A DNA stretch of 10,000 bases from Magnetospirillum sp. GTDB lineage: Bacteria > Pseudomonadota > Alphaproteobacteria > Rhodospirillales > Magnetospirillaceae. Below, piece by piece: positions 6,321 to 10,000 of the stretch (the first letter of the stretch is position 1; every line of letters starts with the position of its first letter). The notes beneath the pieces were generated by a model. The model was not told the origin of the DNA. It did no database searches and saw nothing but the letters and a program-made list of their open reading frames with translations. The translations under genes and the position numbers were made by a program. The DNA lies in the NCBI GenBank assembly GCA_020217035.1, contig JAIWOG010000015.1:1-10000 (forward strand). Direction: 5' to 3'.

Positions 6321-6397
6321 GGGGGTGTAGCTCAGTTGGTCAGAGCGCCGGCCTGTCACGCCGGAGGTCGCGGGTTCGAGCCCCGTCACTCCCGCCA
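6321..6397 (+). tRNA. tRNA-Asp (anticodon GUC)
   Basis: All parts of a tRNA fold are present. The 7-bp acceptor stem pairs GGGGGTG (6321-6327) with CACTCCC (6387-6393), with one G-T pair. The D arm is GAGCTCAGTTGGTCAGAGC-like, from 6330. The anticodon stem CCGGC/GCCGG (6348-6352 and 6360-6364) encloses loop CTGTCAC, with anticodon GTC at 6355-6357. The T arm has the loop TTCGAGC (6375-6381). The discriminator base is G (6394) and CCA (6395-6397) is encoded in the gene. It stands alone with its own promoter and terminator. Confidence 0.98.
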
Positions 6398-6425
6398 CCA
6401 GCCACGGCTGGATTGTCTTTTCTTC
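6398..6425 (+). terminator. terminator of the tRNA-Asp gene
   Basis: Directly after the CCA end, CCAGC (6398-6402) pairs with GCTGG (6407-6411) around a 4-nt loop. It is followed by the T-rich ATTGTCTTTTCTTC (6412-6425). The stem is short but its position and the T-rich tail fit a terminator. Confidence 0.55.
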
Positions 6426-6642
6426 AGGAAAGCACGATCCTTCTGGTCGGCATCCGCGCTTGAGGCTAGTGTCTTGCTGGGAGGGCCTCTTTCCGTCGTC
6501 GCCTGTTCGGGTTTCGTCCGTCCGCCGCCAGTTTTTCCGCCCGACGCGCCACGCGCCTTGGGCTGGTCGCTTGTGGGGGGCACAACCTTCATAGGTGCGG
6601 AAAGCGGTTGTTCAAGCGGGCTCAATTGATAAGGGCTGGATG
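6426..6642. other. leader/promoter region of the complex I operon, no clear promoter boxes
   Basis: This gap between the tRNA terminator and nuoA must hold the operon promoter unless transcription reads through from the tRNA. I find no convincing -35/-10 pair. A small inverted repeat TTGTG-GGGGG-CACAA (6571-6585) lies about 60 bp before nuoA. AAGGG (6631-6635) is the ribosome site of nuoA. Frames crossing the region have no protein-like composition. Confidence 0.4.
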
Positions 6643-7008
6643 ATGGAAGCTTGGCTGCTCGAATATCTGCCGATCTTGATTTTCATCGGAATTGCCGTGG
6701 CGCTGTCCGCCATCATGGTGGCCGCGTCGTGGTTGGTGGGCAAGCAGAAGCCCGACCCCGAGAAAAACTCGGCCTATGAATGCGGTTTCGAGGCGTTCGG
6801 TGACGCTCGCTCGAAGTTCGACGTCCGCTTCTATCTTGTCGCCATCCTGTTCATCATCTTCGACCTGGAAGTGGCCTTCCTGTTCCCGTGGGCGGTGTCG
6901 CTCGGGCAGATCGGCCTGTTCGGTTTCTGGTCGATGATGGTGTTCCTGGGTGTGCTGACCATCGGCTTCATCTATGAATGGCGAAAGGGAGCCTTGGAAT
7001 GGGAATGA
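6643..7008 (+). CDS. nuoA: NADH-quinone oxidoreductase subunit A
   Basis: NuoA (ND3 homologue) is a small inner-membrane subunit of respiratory complex I, sitting where the quinone chamber meets the membrane arm. The 121-residue length fits the family. Three membrane helices are visible, at about residues 8-30, 64-84 and 90-112. The loop between the first two carries the hallmark YECGFE with Cys47, matching the cysteine of ND3 that is exposed in the deactive state of mitochondrial complex [13 protein letters not shown] (73-84) is another family signature. Two tandem ATGs (6640 and 6643) are possible; the second is chosen because AAGGG (6631-6635) is 7 nt before it. The TGA overlaps the start of nuoB. 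Confidence 0.96.
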   Translation: MEAWLLEYLPILIFIGIAVALSAIMVAASWLVGKQKPDPEKNSAYECGFEAFGDARSKFDVRFYLVAILFIIFDLEVAFLFPWAVSLGQIGLFGFWSMMVFLGVLTIGFIYEWRKGALEWE

Positions 7009-7559
7009 CCAATTCCGGTCTGGTGACGCCCGCGCATGCCGCGCCGCTGCCCGAGGGCGCGGCGCAGGACGGCGTTCTGAAGCTGGTCACCGACGAAATT
7101 CAGGACAAGGGATTCGTGCTCGCCAACGTCGACAAGTTGGTCAACTGGGCGCGTACCGGTTCGTTGTGGCCGATGACCTTCGGTCTGGCCTGCTGCGCGG
7201 TGGAAATGATCCACGCCGGCTGCTCGCGTTACGACCTTGACCGCTTCGGCGTCGTCTTCCGCCCCAGCCCGCGTCAGTCCGACGTGATGATCGTCGCCGG
7301 CACGCTGACCAACAAGATGGCCCCGGCGCTTCGCCGCGTTTACGACCAGATGGCGGAACCGCGTTGGGTCATCTCCATGGGCTCGTGCGCCAATGGCGGC
7401 GGCTATTACCACTATTCCTATTCGGTGGTGCGCGGCTGCGACCGCGTGGTTCCGGTGGACGTCTATGTCCCCGGCTGCCCGCCCACGGCGGAAGCGCTTC
7501 TGTACGGCATCTTGCAGTTGCAGAAGAAGATTCGCCGCACCGGCTCCATTCTTCGCTAA
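6999..7559 (+). CDS. nuoB: NADH-quinone oxidoreductase subunit B
   Basis: NuoB (PSST homologue) holds iron-sulfur cluster N2, the last electron carrier before quinone, at the foot of the peripheral arm. The four expected cluster ligands are visible: the adjacent Cys65-Cys66 in GLACCAVEM, Cys130 in GSCANGGG and Cys160 in PGCPP. The start at 6999 is chosen because AGGGAG (6986-6991) lies 7 nt upstream. It gives 186 residues and a 10-nt overlap with nuoA. The ATG at 7005, which forms ATGA with the nuoA stop, is the alternative and would remove only two residues. The N-terminal 25 residues are variable; the conserved core runs from about residue 27 (LKLVTDEI) to the end. Confidence 0.97.
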   Translation: MGMTNSGLVTPAHAAPLPEGAAQDGVLKLVTDEIQDKGFVLANVDKLVNWARTGSLWPMTFGLACCAVEMIHAGCSRYDLDRFGVVFRPSPRQSDVMIVAGTLTNKMAPALRRVYDQMAEPRWVISMGSCANGGGYYHYSYSVVRGCDRVVPVDVYVPGCPPTAEALLYGILQLQKKIRRTGSILR

Positions 7560-7574
7560 AGGGGCGACGGAACC

Positions 7575-8183
7575 ATGACGCAAGTGCTGAAGGATCTGGG
7601 CGACTACATCGCCGCCGCCCTGCCCAATGATGTGCTGTCCACCGAGGTCACCCGCGTGGGCGAACTGAACGTGGTGGCGCGGACCGCGTCCATCGTGAAG
7701 GTGCTGACCTTCCTGCGCGACGATTCCGGCTGCCTGTTCAAGCAACTGGTTGACGTCTGCGGCGTCGACTGGCCGGGTCGCGAGGAACGCTTCGACGTGG
7801 TCTACCACCTGCTGTCGCTGAAGCATAACCAGCGCGTGCGGGTCAAGGTCGCCACCGACGAGGAAACCCCGGTGCCGTCCGTGGTCGGCGTGTTCAGCTC
7901 GGCCGGCTGGTTCGAGCGCGAGACCTGGGACATGTACGGCGTGATTTTCTCGGACCACCCCGATTTGCGCCGCATCCTGACCGATTACGGTTTCGAAGGT
8001 CATCCGCTGCGCAAGGACTTCCCGCTGACTGGCCATGTGGAACTGCGCTACGACGACGAGCAGAAGCGTTGCGTCTACGAGCCGGTGAAGCTGGTCCAGG
8101 ATTTCCGCAGCTTCGATTTCCTGTCGCCGTGGGAGGGCCAAGGCCCGCTGCCCGGCGACGAAAAGGCCGAGGGGAGCCACTGA
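7575..8183 (+). CDS. nuoC: NADH-quinone oxidoreductase subunit C
   Basis: NuoC (30-kDa subunit) is a structural protein of the peripheral arm that packs against NuoD. It is a separate gene of 202 residues here, unlike the fused nuoCD of E. coli. The family signature [10 protein letters not shown] lies at residues 114-123, followed by [13 protein letters not shown] and [12 protein letters not shown] (142-153). The C-terminal tail ([17 protein letters not shown]) matches the alphaproteobacterial and mitochondrial form. The start lies 15 nt after the nuoB stop, with purine-rich AAAGGGG and GACGG before the ATG. The stop is separated from the nuoD ATG by a single base, so the two are very likely translated together. 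Confidence 0.97.
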   Translation: MTQVLKDLGDYIAAALPNDVLSTEVTRVGELNVVARTASIVKVLTFLRDDSGCLFKQLVDVCGVDWPGREERFDVVYHLLSLKHNQRVRVKVATDEETPVPSVVGVFSSAGWFERETWDMYGVIFSDHPDLRRILTDYGFEGHPLRKDFPLTGHVELRYDDEQKRCVYEPVKLVQDFRSFDFLSPWEGQGPLPGDEKAEGSH

Positions 8184-8184
8184 C

Positions 8185-9363
8185 ATGGCCGAATCCCAGA
8201 TCAAGAGCTACAACATCAATTTCGGCCCCCAGCATCCGGCCGCCCACGGCGTGCTGCGCCTGATCCTGGAAATGTCGGGTGAAGTGGTGGACCGCGCCGA
8301 TCCGCATATCGGCTTGCTGCATCGCGGCACCGAGAAGCTGATCGAACACAAGATCTACGCCCAGGCGACGCCTTATTTCGACCGTCTGGACTATGTCGGC
8401 ACCATGAACCAGGAGCACGCCTTCGTCATGGCGGCGGAAAAGCTGCTGGGCGTCGAAGTGCCGCTGCGCGGCCAGTATATCCGCGTGCTGTACTGCGAGA
8501 TGGGCCGTATCCTCAACCACTTGCTGAACGTCTGCTCGTTCGTCTTCGACGTCGGCGGCATGACGCCCATGCTGTGGGGTTTCGAGGAACGCGAGAAGCT
8601 GATGGAGTTCTACGAGCGCGCTTGCGGTGCTCGTCTGCACGCCAACTACTTCCGTGTCGGCGGCGTGGCGCAAGACCTGCCCGCCGGCCTGCTGGAGGAC
8701 ATCGACGCCTGGTGCGACCAGTTCCCGCAGGTGATCGACGACATCGAGACCCTGGTCACCGAGAACCGCATCTTCAAGCAGCGTACCGTCGATATCGGCA
8801 TCGTCAGCGCCGAGCAGGCTTTGGATTGGGGCTTCACCGGCCCCAATTTGCGGGCTTCCGGCATCGCCTGGGATTTGCGCAAGGCGCAGCCCTACGAAGT
8901 CTATGACCGCATGGACTTCGACGTTCCGGTGGGCAAGACCGGCGATTGCTATGATCGTTATCTGGTCCGCGTGGTCGAGATGCGCGAATCGGTCAAGATG
9001 ATGAAGCAGTGCATCCGCGAGATGCCGGCCGGCCCGGTGAAGACCGAGGACCGCAAGGTTTCGCCGCCGCCACGTGCCGAAATGAAGAAGTCGATGGAAG
9101 CTTTGATCCATCACTTCAAGCTGTTCACCGAAGGCTTCCGGGTGCCGGAAGGCGAGGTGTACGCCGCCGTGGAAGCCCCCAAGGGCGAGTTCGCGGTGTA
9201 TCTGGTGGCCGACGGCACCAACAAGCCGTACCGCTGCAAGATCCGCCCGCCGGGATACGTCCACCTGCAGGCGCTGGACATGATGTCCAAGGGACACATG
9301 CTGGCTGACGTGGTGGCCAATATCGGCTCCATCGACATCGTGTTTGGCGAGATCGACCGATGA
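8185..9363 (+). CDS. nuoD: NADH-quinone oxidoreductase subunit D
   Basis: NuoD (49-kDa subunit) forms most of the quinone-binding pocket next to cluster N2 and descends from the large subunit of NiFe hydrogenases, having lost the metal-binding cysteines. The 392-residue length is normal. GPQHPAAHG (residues 14-22) contains His17, and RLDY holds Tyr70. By motif alignment these match the histidine and tyrosine that contact the quinone head group in characterised complex I. The C-terminus, from RPPGYVHL to IVFGEIDR, is the family ending. GAGGGGAG (8169-8176) lies 8 nt before the ATG, inside the end of nuoC. The stop overlaps nuoE as ATGA. Confidence 0.98.
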   Translation: MAESQIKSYNINFGPQHPAAHGVLRLILEMSGEVVDRADPHIGLLHRGTEKLIEHKIYAQATPYFDRLDYVGTMNQEHAFVMAAEKLLGVEVPLRGQYIRVLYCEMGRILNHLLNVCSFVFDVGGMTPMLWGFEEREKLMEFYERACGARLHANYFRVGGVAQDLPAGLLEDIDAWCDQFPQVIDDIETLVTENRIFKQRTVDIGIVSAEQALDWGFTGPNLRASGIAWDLRKAQPYEVYDRMDFDVPVGKTGDCYDRYLVRVVEMRESVKMMKQCIREMPAGPVKTEDRKVSPPPRAEMKKSMEALIHHFKLFTEGFRVPEGEVYAAVEAPKGEFAVYLVADGTNKPYRCKIRPPGYVHLQALDMMSKGHMLADVVANIGSIDIVFGEIDR

Positions 9364-9965
9364 GCAACGAAACCGAAATGACCAGCTTCGCCTTCACTGC
9401 GGAAAACCTGGAAAAGGCCAAGGCGATCATCGCCAAGTATCCGGCCGGCCGCCAGCAATCGGCGGTGATGCCGCTGTTGGACTTGGCCCAGCGTCAGGTC
9501 GGCTGGACCTCGATCGCGGTGATCGAATACATCGCCGAGATGTTGGAGATGGCGCCCATCCGCGTGCAGGAAGTGGTGACCTTCTACACCATGTACAACC
9601 AGCGCCCGGTGGGGACGCACCATGTCCAGGTGTGCACCAACATCTGCTGTCTGCTGAACGGTTCCGACGGCGTGTCGGAAGCCGCCAAGGAAGCCCTGGG
9701 CGTCGATTGGGGCGAGACCACTGCCGACGGCATGTTCACGCTTTCCGAGGTGGAATGCCTGGGCGCCTGCGTCAACGCGCCGATGATGCAGATCAACGAC
9801 GATTACTACGAGGGGCTGACCCCTGACAGCACCAAGGCGGTGCTGGAGGCGCTGAAGCGCGGCGAGACCCCGAAGCCGGGTCCGCAGGACGGCCGTCAGT
9901 TCTCGGCTCCCGCCGGCGGTCCCACCACCTTGGGCGAACTCACCTTCGGAACGGAGAAGGCGTGA
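9360..9965 (+). CDS. nuoE: NADH-quinone oxidoreductase subunit E
   Basis: NuoE (24-kDa subunit) has a thioredoxin-like fold with the [2Fe-2S] cluster N1a and sits next to NuoF in the NADH-oxidising module. The four ligands are visible as Cys92 and Cys97 in the CTNICC segment, and Cys133 and Cys137 in ECLGACVN. An additional cysteine, Cys96, adjoins the second ligand. The N-terminal helical part (about 1-80, including [10 protein letters not shown]) and the proline-rich C-terminal tail (from about 165, with [10 protein letters not shown]) fit alphaproteobacterial NuoE. The 201-residue length is within the range for these, longer than E. coli NuoE because of the tail. It overlaps nuoD by 4 nt, and its TGA shares a base with the ATG of nuoF. 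Confidence 0.97.
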   Translation: MSNETEMTSFAFTAENLEKAKAIIAKYPAGRQQSAVMPLLDLAQRQVGWTSIAVIEYIAEMLEMAPIRVQEVVTFYTMYNQRPVGTHHVQVCTNICCLLNGSDGVSEAAKEALGVDWGETTADGMFTLSEVECLGACVNAPMMQINDDYYEGLTPDSTKAVLEALKRGETPKPGPQDGRQFSAPAGGPTTLGELTFGTEKA

Positions 9966-10000
9966 TGCTGCGCGATCAGGACAGAATCTTCACCAACCTG
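9965..10000 (+). CDS. nuoF: NADH-quinone oxidoreductase subunit F, first 12 codons (cut by window end)
   Basis: The ATG at 9965 overlaps the nuoE stop as TGATG. The 12 readable residues, [12 protein letters not shown], match the typical N-terminus of alphaproteobacterial NuoF, the subunit that binds FMN and NADH and carries a [4Fe-4S] cluster. None of the catalytic motifs fall in the window, so the call rests on the N-terminus and on the conserved nuo gene order. Confidence 0.88.
   Translation, partial: MLRDQDRIFTNL

Noticed and set aside
6066..6398. Minus-strand frame with the peptide GVTGLEPATSGVTGRRS
   Set aside because: This is the classic false translation of the reverse strand of a tRNA gene.
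6030..6629. Plus-strand frame of about 199 codons running through the tRNA gene
   Set aside because: It contains VAQLVRAPACHAGG, the known false peptide produced by translating a tRNA gene; the rest has no protein-like pattern.
6972..9297. Long minus-strand frames antisense to nuoB, nuoC and nuoD
   Set aside because: They mirror well-identified complex I genes and show the same His/Gly-rich shadow composition.

Overview
The window is GC-rich, densely coded chromosomal DNA from an alphaproteobacterium. The protein sequences resemble those of Rhodospirillales such as Magnetospirillum or Azospirillum relatives. That assignment rests on the separate nuoC and nuoD genes, the alphaproteobacterial style of NuoA-F, a large PAS/PilZ chemoreceptor and the general look of the proteins; no database search was made. 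Most of the window is core genome. I see no insertion sequence, integrase, CRISPR array or defence system.

Left part (1-4346): the C-terminal two thirds of the tRNA 2-thiouridylase gene mnmA enters from outside the window. A small ferritin/rubrerythrin-like gene follows, with its own likely promoter. After a 151-bp intergenic region comes a long chemoreceptor gene. Its domains run PAS, transmembrane, periplasmic helical bundle, transmembrane, HAMP, methyl-accepting signalling hairpin, PilZ-like domain and a second C-terminal sensor-like domain.

Middle (4346-6024): a bidirectional terminator built from two copies of the same palindrome separates the chemoreceptor from a small convergent gene of unknown function on the minus strand. 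The region upstream of that gene is full of short inverted repeats, one of which would hide its ribosome binding site. On the plus strand follow a 62-residue unknown protein and an overlapping PilZ-domain protein (a c-di-GMP receptor by family). Next is a small secreted class I cytochrome c with a textbook terminator.

Right part (6025-10000): about 340 bp without a convincing protein gene end in the promoter of a tRNA-Asp(GUC) gene. After a further 245-bp gap, the respiratory complex I operon begins in the order nuoA-nuoB-nuoC-nuoD-nuoE-nuoF, with tight or overlapping junctions. NuoF is cut by the window edge. These subunits form the quinone-binding and N2-cluster module (A, B, C, D) and the start of the NADH-oxidising module (E, F).

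The points most worth a second look are the multi-input chemoreceptor, the structured region in front of the minus-strand unknown gene, the unknown small gene coupled to the PilZ gene, and the ferritin-like protein that lacks one expected iron-ligand glutamate.
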